The notes under the pieces were generated by a model, which was given only the letters and a program-made list of their open reading frames with translations, was not told the origin of the DNA and searched no databases. A stretch of DNA of 64,000 nt from assembly GCA_015179045.1 (NCBI GenBank), contig WHUZ01000025.1, forward strand, positions 558,001 through 622,000, in the 5' to 3' direction. The DNA is from Kalaharituber pfeilii (lineage: Eukaryota > Ascomycota > Pezizomycetes > Pezizales > Pezizaceae). Every line of letters starts with the position of its first letter. The first letter of the stretch is position 1. Below, one piece after another: positions 1 through 10,454 of the stretch. The translations under genes were made by a program, and so were the position numbers.

Positions 1-22
1 AATTGGACTGTAACAGGGAGTT

Positions 23-127
23 AAGTTAGCTCGATCTTTTTTTTTTTTTTTTTTTTTTTATTTCAGTACTCGCGTGCCGCCTTGTAGGCTATGGCGAGGG
101 TTTAGATACATGCAAGTTAGCTCGATC
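23..127 (-). mobile_element. Tail-only LINE insertion with 14-bp TSD
   Basis: On the minus strand a LINE 3' end of about 77 bp (37-113) holds only ~15 bp of 3'UTR, the hairpin CTCGCCATAGCC...GGCACGCGAG and poly(A), which appears as poly(T) at 37-59. The 14-bp direct repeat AAGTTAGCTCGATC flanks it at 23-36 and 114-127, so this is a retro-insertion and not a chance match. It carries no ORF. Confidence 0.9.
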
Positions 128-1800
128 GCAATTGACCATAGAGCAGACACATTGCAAAGGCAATGAATAAATTTAAGTACTTACCCATGCGAATGAAAAC
201 AGACATTGTCCACTAAGCGGATGCTCATCGCTCTGACCCATGACTGCATTACTCGAGCAAGAGGTACACATAACCCAAGACCGCGGTGCTATGGCACATA
301 TGTGGTCTGGTTGCCGACTAACCCTAAACAAACATGCAAGAAGAAACGCAGCAGATATCTAAAGTGTCAAGCGCTTTAATTATCAGTCACTCTCTTGAGA
401 TTGAGCTCATCAATGGTCATAGTCTCAATGATCATTACTTTGCGGGAACCCCAGAATTTCGGAGGCTATACTCTATTCGATACAATGACTGATTTTCTTC
501 ATACACAGCAAGATAGTCGTCGCCGCAGCTGTGATTTTACCACCCGGTGTACTGTTGGTTTCTTTTGCAAACCTGCCATTGTTGCACTTTCAATAATTCA
601 CCGGTCCCGCGGTGTCGCAGGAATGTTTTTATGCATTACTTTTTTTTTTTATTTTTTTTTATTATTATTATTATTTTTATTATATGATCTCATATTCTTC
701 CTTTGACCGGGGTCAGGACTGCTTGTGAATGGCTTGCGCGCCTGTTGTCGCGACTACCCATTAGCAACTAAATTTGTTTAACAGATGTATAGTAGTATAA
801 CCGATGAGCTAACCAAGGCGCGCCGGCTCACAGCTCCTAGGCTTGGTGGATCACTCAATGCTTGAGCTCACATGTGGTGATATGATGAGCTTCTTAATCC
901 ATATCTGCTATAACTGGCTCCTAATGTGGCAGGGTACCACTAAATTTGTTTGATGGGGTTACGGAGCCGAGTCCAGTAGGAGGTATGGCTCAAATGATGC
1001 AGGATTGTCCATGACGTCCAACAATAGCTGCTGTAGCCAGGCCGTCAGCACTTATGACTACTTTCTGAGCGGGTCGGCTTCAGACAACCGCGCACGCCCC
1101 ACTGCGCACACGGCTTCGGCTCCATGCAAGCTAGCACTGCGGCATTCCTCTGGAGCTCTGCCTGACGCTAATGTTCTTGCCCGCTGCGGCGGCCCTGTAG
1201 CACAGTGCTGAACGCTGCTGGAACAAGCCAGAGATGTAGCAAGAGACTCGACACAGCTGCCGCCTGGTATCTGGGGCACTGTGGGTGATGGCCATGCACG
1301 CGACGTCCGGATATGCAGATGCAGCAGCTGCACAGCATGACAGACGAGATGAAACGACTCTGCTGGCCCGGGCGACACCTCCTGCTCTACGAGCACGCCG
1401 CTGCGGGCTGCCCCCGCTGTGGCTTCTCCAATGACAGTGCCCCCCAGGCCAGGGAATACAGTGCAGGCCGCGGGCGCAGCGCCCAGCGCCAGCCGAGTGC
1501 CAGTCGTGCCCTTGTGCTGCCACCCACATCCAATCCGCCCGTGGCCTTGGGAGCACTTGCTACAGTAGTACTCCAAGAAGACGCCCATCGACCCAGCCAC
1601 CACCGCACATCACGGCGCGCAAATGGGACGTTCCCTCCTCGAGTGACAAGCGCAAGGCCGCCGAAGGGCCTAACACCAGACGCTCGCTCTCCGGTTGGCC
1701 ATTGCTCACCTCACCTCCCATGCAGGGCTGCAATGCTGCTCTCGCTCTCACACAATATGACGAACTTGGGGACCGCCCTCATCAGCATGCCCGCGGCCGT
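128..1800. other. No recognisable gene; GC-rich block at 1000-1800
   Basis: I recognise no gene from 128 to about 1000. From 1000 to 1800 the sequence is clearly GC-richer than its surroundings and open in several frames on both strands at once, as GC-rich noncoding DNA often is. The last part is probably the upstream region of the dioxygenase gene that follows. Confidence 0.5.
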
Positions 1801-1806
1801 CAACAA

Positions 1807-1814
1807 TATAAAAG
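1807..1814 (+). promoter_or_regulatory. Probable TATA box of the TauD-like gene
   Basis: TATAAAAG lies about 160 bp upstream of the chosen ATG at 1973, in an otherwise GC-rich stretch. The spacing allows a leader of roughly 130 bp. Inferred from sequence only. Confidence 0.45.
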
Positions 1815-1972
1815 GTCCCGCAGTTCCCTCTGCCACTTATATCGCTACAGAACTCCATACAAGATCACCATAGCTACATCTATAACTATCATCGACAACA
1901 TTGAAAGCAAATCGATACCAGCTCTCCCACTGCACGCAAAAGAATCCTCAGCTTCTTTGCAATCAGAAAACT

Positions 1973-3387
1973 ATGACTCCTGTCATGCTTGCCGCGAAGA
2001 AAAGGATGGCGAGGAATAAGAAACAGTTGGCCGGTAACTTGGTGTGGAACGGGGACGAACTTACTGAAGATATCTATGTCTTCATGCTCAACGACACAGA
2101 CATTCAGGAACTCGAGAGTGCCATGAGGCACTTTGTTGGTATGTGCTCGATCTCTTTCTGAACATTACACATGGACGTTCGTGACTGCTACTAACAGGCA
2201 CTTGATATCAATATAGCATTAGATAAAAAGTGGGGACATATCAACCAAAGCACATTCCCACTACCAGTGCTTGGCCCAATCCTTCGACAGAGAAGCAAGG
2301 AGATCCATTATGAATACGGCCTTTTAATTGTGCGGGGTCTCACTCCCAGCAATTACACGAGTGAGCAGTTCATGATTTTGCACGCTGGCATCAGTTCCTG
2401 GATTGGGTCACAGAGGGCTGTCCAGAATGGAAATACTTCGCGTGAGATGAATGTTGCTTGTAAGTAGCTGTATTACTGCAATTACTAAGGCTGTCCGGAC
2501 GGTGGGATATTGGAGCGCTGGTGATCCGAGAAATGCTAATACGTCAACGTTAGTACATATCACGGATCATGATTTGCAGAAGATCCGAGCGCAAGATCCG
2601 AACCGGTTTGTCCCGTCGTCAAACACGAACGCCGCAATGGTGAGTACTGTGTTCGCGATAGATAATGCTCGTAGAATGTGCCTAACTGAATTTTTAGCCA
2701 TTTCACACTGATTCAGGTGATATCATCAGCCTGGCTTATGTGCAATTGAGCCAGACTGGTGGACAAGTTCGAGTTGCAAGCTCTGGGACTGTTATCAATA
2801 CGTTACAGCAGGAGAATCCGAAAGTCATTGAGACGCTGCGGCAACCGTGGCCATGGCACATGTGAGTACTTCATGATTTGCGTAGTTATTCCACGCGACT
2901 AATGTTGACCAGGGTTGGTAACAACCCGGAAGCTGCTTATCATGGACTCCTTCATGACACCATGGGAAAAGATGGCCTTCCTAAGATGATTCTGATGTCG
3001 GAGAGACGCCCATTTTTTGGAGATGAGAAATGTGCTCGACCAAAATGGCTTCCAGAGCTGTCCGGAGAGCAGAAGTATGCTTTGGAGGCTATTGAAAGAG
3101 TGGCTTCCGGGTGTTGTCATACCATAAAACTGGAAGTTGGTGACATCTTCTTTCTAAATAACCTCGCAGTTCTGCACGCAAGGTCCTCGTATGTGGATTC
3201 TAGTCAGGATCCGGCGTCTAAGCGGCATGCAATTCGAATCGTTCTAAGAGATTGGCAGAATGGGTGGGACATTCCACCTGCATTGCACCAAAGGTATCAC
3301 ACGATGTTTAGCAGAATTACCCATCCAGATGAGGAGGGCTGGCAGGTGACTCCCCACATCTGGGGCAACGACCCACAGCATGGTTAA
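1973..3387 (+). CDS. TauD/TfdA-family Fe(II)/2-oxoglutarate dioxygenase, five exons
   Basis: The exons I assemble are 1973-2138, 2217-2459, 2554-2639, 2698-2861 and 2913-3387; all four introns are GT..AG, and the first has CTAAC just before its acceptor. Splicing gives one frame of 377 codons plus TAA. The product fits fungal TauD/TfdA-like dioxygenases: an N-terminal block with FPLPVLGP, a YGLLIVRGL strand, LHITD, the iron-binding H-x-D in FHTDSGD (exon 4), VLHAR, and the distal histidine followed by the 2-oxoglutarate-binding arginine region in KRHAIRIVLRD (exon 5). Family knowledge: Fe(II)- and 2-oxoglutarate-dependent hydroxylation of a small molecule; the substrate cannot be told from sequence. 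An in-frame ATG at 1901 is an alternative start; I prefer 1973 because family similarity begins after it. No break is visible, and no pathway partner lies next to it. Confidence 0.85.
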
Positions 3388-4238
3388 ATGGCTGACCATA
3401 CCTTTCTGTTATCATTTTTGGTATCTTCTGGGTTTTATTCTCTCTTCTCCACTTCGTCTTGCTTTGGATTATTAGTTTTGTGTTTTAATTTCTTATTGAT
3501 TGTTAGAAGGGAAACCATCAAACACAGGCACCTTGAGGAATCTTCAGATTGTGGTTGGTTTTGGCTTTTCATTTTAATCCTATTTTGGGTTATTAATTTT
3601 AGACAGGATAGACGGGTGATGGGAAGTTTTACAACTGAAAGATGGGTTGGAGCATTTGTTTTGCAAGATTTGTATGCGTTTTTGCTTTACTAGATTGTCA
3701 CAATTGTAATGTTCAACCAGTCTCGACTGTTCAACTTGCAGCATATTTTTCATTTAGTTTAGCGCCTTAAATATAGACTTCATTGTTACACCAATCTTTT
3801 GTATACTTGTTTTCCGTGACTGCCTAGAAATCCGTTAATGAGGATGATGAGAAGTTAGACTAGAGGATGTAGTCCGCCTTACAAGTCATTCAACAGTACC
3901 ATTTCGAAAATTTCTGTAACCTAGAACCTCGAAAATTGCGATTAAATTAGATTCAATACAAGGACTTACAAAAGCACTACTTAGCCCCGCCCAACCTCTT
4001 TTTTTTTTTCCCCTTCTTGTCTCTTTCTGGTCGAGGTCGTAATTTGTCGTTCAGTATTAGGACCACATGGAGTACGCCATGGCGCTGTAAACCATGAGAG
4101 AAGGGGTTCAAGACTGACAGAAGGATTAGTGGCGTATGTCTGAATGGGGTTATCAGCTCCAGCTGAATGAACAGTCAATTTCGCTGTCGATGTTTCGGTC
4201 GCTGGGTTTACTGAATACGATCGTCATGGGAAAGAAGC
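3388..4238. other. 3' flank of the dioxygenase gene, no gene seen
   Basis: T-rich sequence follows the stop codon and presumably holds the 3'UTR and terminator. I see no coding region or repeat structure. Confidence 0.5.
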
Positions 4239-4344
4239 TTTTTTTTTTTTTTTTTTTTTTTTTTATATCAATACTCGCAGGCCGCCCGAAGGGCTATGGC
4301 GAGGTCTTTATTAAAAGACAGAAAGAAACGAAGAAGTCAACACC

Positions 4345-4955
4345 CCAACTAACTACTCTCAACGAAGCAAAGAAACTAGCCTCCGCACCACCGATCGCTG
4401 ACAACACAACCCCCAGCACAACAGATGCGACCCCGTCAGCCCACAGTCCCACCCCCACCCCCACCCCGAGCCCACGCCCCCAGAAGTCTCCTCACCGCCC
4501 CAAAGCCAGAAATCAGACTCCGACCGGCCCCGACAACTTCAGAACAAGACACGGCATCGTCATACACGGTATAGCCCTAAGAAAGGACTTAGGGAACGTC
4601 AGACGATGGTTGGAGGCCTCCAACAAAGACGTAGGAAAGATCCGAGGGATTAGATGGCTGCGGAGGAAAACACTCTTGGACGAAGAAGGCAAGAAGACGA
4701 GCTCCGTGGTGGCATACTTGGAGACAGAGAGGGAAATCGGCAGAGTTAAGCTCGGAGGAAGGTGGTTGCGGACGAGCGTGTACGAGCCGGATAGAGGGAG
4801 GAAGTAGACAGGTCCCGGCACACGACTCTCAGTGTGGACTCTCCACCCGCATCATGTATGGATTCCGCGGGCAATACATGTAGCTATTTGACTTTTTTGG
4901 TTTTTGTTTGTAATAAACCCTCGCCATAGCCCCCAGGGCGGCAAGCGAGTAATGA

Positions 4956-4992
<37 letters not shown>

Positions 4993-5002
4993 AACTAACT
5001 AC
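4345..5002 (+). mobile_element. Non-autonomous RRM-type LINE copy nested in the minus copy
   Basis: The insert spans 4357-4990 between 12-bp direct repeats CCAACTAACTAC (4345-4356, 4991-5002). It is 5'-truncated inside the Pro/Thr-rich N-terminal part of the ORF. It keeps the whole RRM-like domain, a short 3'UTR with CCGCGGGCAATACATG, the hairpin (GCCCCCAGGGC inner stem, CTCGC/GCGAG outer stem) and poly(A). Joining the flanks restores a continuous older minus-strand copy. Confidence 0.9.
4358..4807 (+). CDS. ORF1p-like RRM protein of the non-autonomous LINE (5'-truncated)
   Basis: About 149 residues: roughly 60 residues of low-complexity Pro/Thr/Ser, then a ~85-residue domain beginning IVIHGIALRKDLG, with IRWLRRK, a GKKTSSVVAYLE strand and RWLRTSVYEPDRGRK before TAG. 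The layout (VxHGI..., WL, SxVV, then G-R-W-L-x-V-Y) resembles the RRM-like RNA-binding domain that precedes the zinc knuckles in Tad-clade LINE ORF1 proteins. Here the frame stops right after that domain, without CCHC knuckles. The same stop after ERGRK/RGRR recurs in the copies at 17943-18352, 42260-42586, 43421-43559 and 62912-63069, so it looks fixed in the family and not a local mutation. A role binding LINE RNA is inferred. The ATG is missing in this copy. Confidence 0.7.
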   Translation, partial: LNEAKKLASAPPIADNTTPSTTDATPSAHSPTPTPTPSPRPQKSPHRPKARNQTPTGPDNFRTRHGIVIHGIALRKDLGNVRRWLEASNKDVGKIRGIRWLRRKTLLDEEGKKTSSVVAYLETEREIGRVKLGGRWLRTSVYEPDRGRK

Positions 5003-5161
5003 ATGTATTGCCCGCGGTTCCCTCCATGTTGCGGGTGGCGCCCCGTATGATCTCCTACTTCCGTCCCCTCTCCTTTTCATACCGGGCACATTTGTGCCAT
5101 CGCCCGCTTAATCTCACCTTCTCGAGTTCCACCTCTTTCTCCAGATAAATCACCACCGAGC

Positions 5162-5247
5162 TTGTCTTTTTGCTATCGCCATAGCCCATAGGGCGGCATG
5201 CGATTAATGAAATAAAAAAAAAAAAAAAAAAAAAATTGTCTTTTTGC
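5162..5247 (+). mobile_element. Tail-only insertion, ATCGC/GCGAT hairpin
   Basis: A 62-bp insert (5174-5235) begins one base before the hairpin ATCGCCATAGCCC...GGGCGGCATGCGAT, followed by TAATGAAAT and poly(A). The 12-bp TSD TTGTCTTTTTGC lies at 5162-5173 and 5236-5247. It sits inside the older minus-strand RRM-type copy, whose frame resumes after it. Confidence 0.92.
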
Positions 5248-5360
5248 CCTCCTCCTCCAACAGACTCTTCTTCCTGAGCCAGCGAATTCCCTTAACCTTC
5301 CCTAACTCCCGATTCGCTGCTCCCAACCACTGCTTAACCTTTCCCAGATCCTTCCTCGAA

Positions 5361-6568
5361 GCATGCGGCATCTCCACTTTTATTCTTATTGAGGTACGTA
5401 CACAGCAGAATTCGGCGGAGCTGCTGCAATGGCTGCATGTGTTTCATTGCCGTCCGTAATGATCACGAGATGTGCGCTTGTTGTCATCAAGTGTTTGAGC
5501 CAACAACACAGCTGGAGCATACGCATGGTGGCTTATCGTGAGACCTTGTGGCTGCATATGATATCACTGGCTGCTACAGTATGTGAGTTTCAAAAATAAG
5601 TCACGTACTTGCTTTTGTTATTTTCGTTTCATTACATCTGAAGTTTCAAATTGAAAATTGGAATTAATTACTGACGCTAGAAAGTTGCTGCCCACCCTAT
5701 GCGCGTACTGATTACCATGGATGGTCCATAACAATGGATGTGTTCTAATGCACATATGGGAGACACCAGTCAGCGCGCAATCTCTCAAGCTGTATCTCGG
5801 AATTGACTTTAGGGTGAGCTAGCTTCCAAATACGACGCTTGGGCGCAAAAGTGTTGAAGATCTCGGCTCTCGGGATATGACGGCGTCATCTTAGGCCGTC
5901 ATCGACTAAGCCCACTTTCCAGGCCAAGATGTCTTCACATGCTGAGTCACTACGACAAGGAGCCACTGGAATAGGTAGCCACGAGACTTTTGGATGAGTA
6001 GTCTGGTTGTTTGACAGCGCTGGTATACATTCAGTACTTCTTCAGGACGATGGATGCTAGTCAGACTAGATGGGTACGGAAACGAGATTAATAGATGCAG
6101 TGATCTCCAGTTCATCGTGAAACAACATTATCACCACATCCTCCCAACCTTCGGCCACAATCCTATCCGCGCATTCAGCCCACTAGCTCAAAGACTGGTA
6201 ATGACCCCAGCTCCGCTCCCAGCTTTGTAATCATTCTTCACCTCCTCTGACCTACGCGCAAATTAAATCAAACTGTACAAAAGCTCAAACCAGCGCACTG
6301 CCAACTGCGGGCAAGATATTGCGTCGAAGTGCTAACCCGCATTAAGGCAATAAAAACAAATTCTGCGGTTTGTGTTCTGGTTCTGATTGACCATGATAAT
6401 CAACAAATGGAAATAGGTCAACATGAACAGCTTCTTGAAGCTAGGCAACACAATGTATCTCAATTTTTCACTTTTACGAAAATTTTCATTGAGGCGCGGA
6501 GCGGAGTTGCGCCCGGAGTGCTTTGTCATTGCCGGCGTTCGATGTCTAAGTTTCAGCAAGTGTTATCC
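5361..6568. other. No gene recognised
   Basis: AT-rich sequence with no ORF resembling a known family, no tail hairpin and no obvious repeat. Confidence 0.45.
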
Positions 6569-7420
6569 TACTGTGGTTCACCACTTTCCCGGACACCCCA
6601 CTTTCCCGGACACATTTACCACCAAAACTGCGCAACTTTTGCACTCAATATCTCAACAACCACAACAGCATTTGTGAATGCACTTTGTGTAGCTATTAGA
6701 TAAAGTGTAATTCATGCTATCTAGTACCTTTTCTTCATCAAAAATTGGGGGTGCAAAGGGATTATGACTTGTCGCATTTACGTTGGAAGGCTTGGCATTT
6801 ATTTGTATGGGATCTCCATACAAAATGTTCATCAGACTCGAGTGTAGTCCTACTCTTCAACGCTAATTACAATAGCTATGATAGTATATGTCAAGAATCA
6901 CCTGAAGAGGTATAGTAAGGTTAGTTTACTTTCATTTGTTGAATTGTAGAGTTGGTGTACAACTATCTACTTTTGGGCGTTGTTCTCATACAAATGGTTT
7001 CTATGGGAAATATGAATATTGTGAATAATTTTACAACCACTACAGTTATTACCTAACTACGTTGTTCATAGTTTCCGACTGAGTGATGCTATTGAATGTG
7101 AGTGTCTGAGTTTTTTTCATGAATTGATTGCAGGTGTAGCATGCAGAATTCGGGGGTGGTGACATTTGTATGGAGATCCCATACAAATAAATGCCAAGCC
7201 TTCCAACAAAAATGCGACAAGCCATAATCCCTTTGCAACCACAATTTTTGATGAAGAAAAAGTGCTAGATAGCAAGAATTACACTGTGTCTAATAGCTAC
7301 ACAAAGTGCATTCACAAATGCTGTTGTGGTTGTTGAGATATTGAGTGCGAAAGTTGCGCAGTTCTGGTGGTAAATGTGTCCGGGAAAGTGGGGTGTCCGG
7401 GAAAGTGGTGAACCACAGTA
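6569..7420. mobile_element. Foldback MITE with ~255-bp inverted arms, TA target
   Basis: The left arm (6571-~6825) and right arm (~7164-7418) are near-perfect reverse complements, beginning CTGTGGTTCACCACTTTCC and ending with its complement. TA flanks both ends (6569-6570, 7419-7420), as expected for Tc1/mariner-type integration. The ~340-bp centre has no transposase. ORFs in the arms are mirror shadows. A transcript would fold into a long hairpin. Confidence 0.85.
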
Positions 7421-8187
7421 ATGGAATCAGTGACTTGCACACAATCACTTTTCATGCTAGAGTTCGAAAGTTGATGCCCACAGCAGAAGGGTGCTCCGGG
7501 TCAATTCTGTGCAAGGAACGTGGGATGTACATACCTGCTGCGTAAGAGCGATACTTACTCCCGGAAGCTCTTGCATACAGTGGTCCATGCTTCGAGGTGA
7601 GCTTTGGGGCGTGGCGAAGTGAGGTGGAGGCGGCGACTAAGACACTGGCATGGCGACCAGGATACCTTTGGCGAAATGTGGCATGCTGAAAGTCAGACTA
7701 GCAAAAAGTACTCTATTGTCAGTGCCGAACAGGTGACTTTGCGAAATATACGCTACATGGACAGTGGGACGGGGTGGGTGGCGGAGGAATTTGCTTGTGT
7801 TGAGACGACAACTTGGAGCCCTAGAGTTTGACCATGCAGATCAACCCCTCTGCTGCCTGGACATGAGGGCGGTGTTGGCGTCCGACCCAACAGCTTTGAA
7901 ACAGAGTCAAGTGGTTGTCGCTCAAGGCAGATAATTCTTGCGTTATTGTATGTACTGCAAGTTACAAACCATAGCCTTGTCGCTCGCCGATGTGAGAAAT
8001 AGCGGAATATTTTAAGACTCCATGTAAAAGATGTATGCTGAGCCTTAATGCCCCCATGACCTGTCAAGAAAGAAAAAGAAAATATCTGGACGATCTACAG
8101 GTTTTTGGTACCTGCAGCGTGTTTCCGTCATTTCACCATAAGCAATTGCATCACCTGATGAATTAAGTAAGCAGTGCCTGTGATGAT
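7421..8187. other. No gene recognised
   Basis: I find no coding region, tail hairpin or repeat that I can support. Confidence 0.4.
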
Positions 8188-8197
8188 TAAGCGTAGT

Positions 8198-8232
<35 letters not shown>

Positions 8233-8283
8233 CACATAACCCCGCTTGTAGCACTTGGCCATGGCAGGGTAAGCGTAGTAGTT
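8188..8283 (-). mobile_element. Tail-only insertion with the second (type B) hairpin
   Basis: A 68-bp insert (8202-8269) lies between direct repeats TAAGCGTAGTAGTT (8188-8201, 8270-8283). Read on the minus strand it is ACCCTGCCATGGCC...GCGGGGTTATGTGATT plus poly(A). The stem ACCCTGC/GCGGGGT pairs with one G-U. This tail matches the 3' end of the RNase H LINE at 14293-15352, so that LINE family is the likely source. Confidence 0.9.
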
Positions 8284-8299
8284 GATGGTAGTTAGTAAT

Positions 8300-8366
8300 G
8301 GGGTTAGATGCAATTTTTTTTTTTTTTTTTTTTTTAATATCATTGATCGCAGGGGGTTAGATGCAA
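8300..8366 (-). mobile_element. 39-nt insertion cut inside the hairpin
   Basis: The insert at 8314-8352 is poly(T) plus AATATCATTGATCGCAG. On the minus strand this is only the 3' strand of the ATCGC/GCGAT hairpin, the spacer and poly(A). The TSD GGGGTTAGATGCAA flanks it (8300-8313, 8353-8366). It is among the smallest LINE insertions in the window. Confidence 0.88.
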
Positions 8367-9243
8367 AAGCTCACAGAAGTGTTCTCGTACCCATCCTCTT
8401 TGAACATAGTTTAATTTCTTTTTTTTTTGGCTTTCTACGCAAAACCTAAAGTATTCCAAGTTAGGTGTAGTGGAAGCCCAAACTGGTAGCATACAATCTT
8501 CTTTAGAACGCTGGACAATAGCATTGTGGTTGGTGTCATTTCTGAGCCGATTCGTTTTGCCCTTTTTGGGAAGCTTTCTTGGTGCGCTTCATGGAATTTC
8601 ACTTGCTATACAATCCTGAAACTTCCACTCTATTGATCCGTCTATGTTTTATGTTTTTATCAAAAAGCACGAATATATTCACCACTTACATTTAACAAGG
8701 ACATGCCTTTCATCGCTGTCTTACTGGCTAAAAAAAAAAAAAAATGGCATGATAACAATCAACTGAATTAAGTGTAAAAAGAGTTTCGTGTATTACCTGC
8801 AGATTATAGTAAAACAAGCATGGCCGTACTACCGTTTTAGAGTCGACTATTGTGAGAGGCCCAGAGGCAGCTTATCAAAGGAACTATTTGACTAAGAGCG
8901 TTTGTCAAATCTACAAAGGCTTTTAGTACACAACAGACCAAGACCTCTTCCCATGGTAGCGGTTTTAAGCTTAGCCATCATGGCTGCCCGGTTAAGGTAC
9001 TTCGATACACTCTTCCTATACTAAGTTGCTCTATTTGGCCACTATGGAATAACTGCAATGTGCGTATACATCTTACTGACTTTCCTGCATGCTCTACCTT
9101 ACAGACTGATATTCCCTCGTTACCGGCACTTGAGTTCTTCGTTCCTCACAACATATAGGTTGTGCAGTTTGATACTGAAAAAGCTGTTATCACACTGCTT
9201 CTAGCGATAAGTTTACATTGTTCTTCATTTATACGATACGACC
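8367..9243. other. No gene recognised
   Basis: AT-rich sequence upstream of the LPMO-like gene. Poly(A) at 8728-8743 has no hairpin and no TSD that I can see. Confidence 0.4.
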
Positions 9244-9335
9244 AATCTCCAAGACCTACATCGCCATAGCCCATAGGGCGGCATGCGATTAATGAAATAA
9301 AAATAAAAAAAAAAAAAAAAAAATCTCCAAGACCT
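9244..9335 (+). mobile_element. Tail-only insertion upstream of the LPMO gene
   Basis: A 64-bp insert (9258-9321) starts four bases before the ATCGCCATAGCCC...GCGAT hairpin and ends in A-rich sequence. The TSD AATCTCCAAGACCT lies at 9244-9257 and 9322-9335. It falls about 70 bp upstream of the LPMO-like ATG, so it may sit in the leader or proximal promoter. Confidence 0.92.
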
Positions 9336-9388
9336 GCTAGGCTACAGCACTCAACAGGAATAGAGAGACGTCAATAGAGTACTCTACA

Positions 9389-10305
9389 ATGGCTATTATA
9401 ATTGTTCACAGGCTGGTTGTAGTTCTATCGTTGCTGAGTGTGCTGGTATCGGCACACATGAATATGAAAACCCCAGAACATCTCAATCATCGAGATAATA
9501 CATATAGGTCCTCAGACAAGATTCCAGAGCAGTGTTACAATTTCTCAAGCGTGACGGGTCAGACTTTACCTGCAAAGGATACCTCAATCTTGCAGGCACG
9601 TCAGAAGGTACTCCAGTTGTCGAGTGGGAGGCGGGCAAAAGTTATATGTTTGAGTGAGTTCCAGTTCAGATGGTGTATGTTTAAGTGGAGAAGTTCCTCT
9701 GCTAATATGATCATTCCAATCTAGGTTGGAAGGATCAGGTACTCATTACGGAGGGAGCTGTCATGCCCGCACTGACAGCCGACCAACGAACAAAAATTCA
9801 ACCTTACAATTTCCCTTGAGGCGCCTTCTATAGATCGAGCTATTTTTGCGTGGTGAGTTTTAATGTCCCTAGTCCATCAGCTCTTTGATACATGCATCAG
9901 GACTAATCTGCCGGATTAACTACCTCTAGGACATGGCACAATCGAGAAGGAGAAATCTTCATGAACTGCGCTGTCGTTAGCATTCAAAATGGGGAGAGGA
10001 GCTTACCCACCGTAGATGCTTTGCGTGGCCATCCTGACATGTTTGTTGGGAACATTCATGGACTATGCCTTGTACCAAGGACCGATTACGAGCTCAAGTT
10101 TCCAGACCCTGGCAGGGACGTGGACCATGCGCAAGATAGAGAGTATAAGAGGATACTTCCCGAGAATTGTGGCCCCATGCAGGAGCATGTTGACAACTAC
10201 CACGAGGCTCCCTCCAGTCCTGTCCCTTCACTTCTTCTATCACTGCTCCGAGAAGCATATCCAGGTCAGCAAATCACGAGTCGAGGCCAGGTCGCTCTAC
10301 CTTAG
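9389..10305 (+). pseudogene. AA11-like lytic polysaccharide monooxygenase, frameshifted
   Basis: The frame opens with a signal peptide (MAIIIVHRLVVVLSLLSVLVSA) followed at once by His in HMNMKTP, the mature N-terminal copper-ligand arrangement of LPMOs. Near 9555 the frame must shift to continue as DGSDFTCKGYLNL...GKSYMFE. Two GT..AG introns (9654-9724 and 9853-9929) then join FELEGSGTHYGGSCH, with the second likely copper histidine, and AIFAWTWHNREGEIFMNCAVVSI, followed by a CLVPRTDYELKFPDPG block. This order (N-terminal His, SDFxC, THxGGSC, AWTW...MNCA, FPxPG) is that of AA11 chitin-active LPMOs, which are secreted and cleave chitin oxidatively. The shift near 9555 could be a frameshift or a missed splice; with the LINE downstream I favour a pseudogene. 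Confidence 0.75.
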
Positions 10306-10454
10306 AGGCTCACTAGAGTGGAGGGGCCCCCTGCCACTGAACATAAAATATTATTATATATGTATTTAAAAAAACATATACGTGAATAAGTAAAACAGTC
10401 TGCTTAGCGGGAGGGAGCTCCTCCCCTTTGATTATATATTCATGAATACTTAAA
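10306..10454. other. AT-rich segment between LPMO and LINE
   Basis: An AT-rich stretch links recognisable LPMO sequence to the LINE ORF. GTCAGCAA at 10264 recurs after the LINE poly(A) at 11252; if that is the TSD, this segment belongs to the insertion. I could not decide. Confidence 0.3.

Larger units (their letters stand above)
4239..5360 (-). mobile_element. Non-autonomous RRM-type LINE copy (minus), twice interrupted
   Basis: The poly(T) and hairpin at 4239-4302, plus 3'UTR to 4356, resume after an inserted element at 4991 with the family's ATGTATTGCCCGCGG motif. The copy then runs through the antisense of the ORF1p-like RRM domain (RKDLGKVKQWL..., IRWLRKK) to about 5360. A second insertion interrupts it at 5174-5235. 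Arrangement and sequence match the minus copy at 62747-63070. The 5' boundary is uncertain: only GAAGC is repeated on both sides. Confidence 0.75.

Noticed and set aside
37..113. tRNA- or 5S-derived SINE
   Set aside because: No A/B box or tRNA-like head is present in any tail-only copy; what lies upstream in longer copies is LINE coding sequence.
1005..1873. Long overlapping ORFs on both strands (up to 186 codons)
   Set aside because: They overlap in several frames in GC-rich DNA, show no domain or intron structure, and end in the probable promoter of the dioxygenase gene.
6329..6703. ORFs of 124 and 84 codons
   Set aside because: They run into the arm of the foldback MITE and have no recognisable domain.
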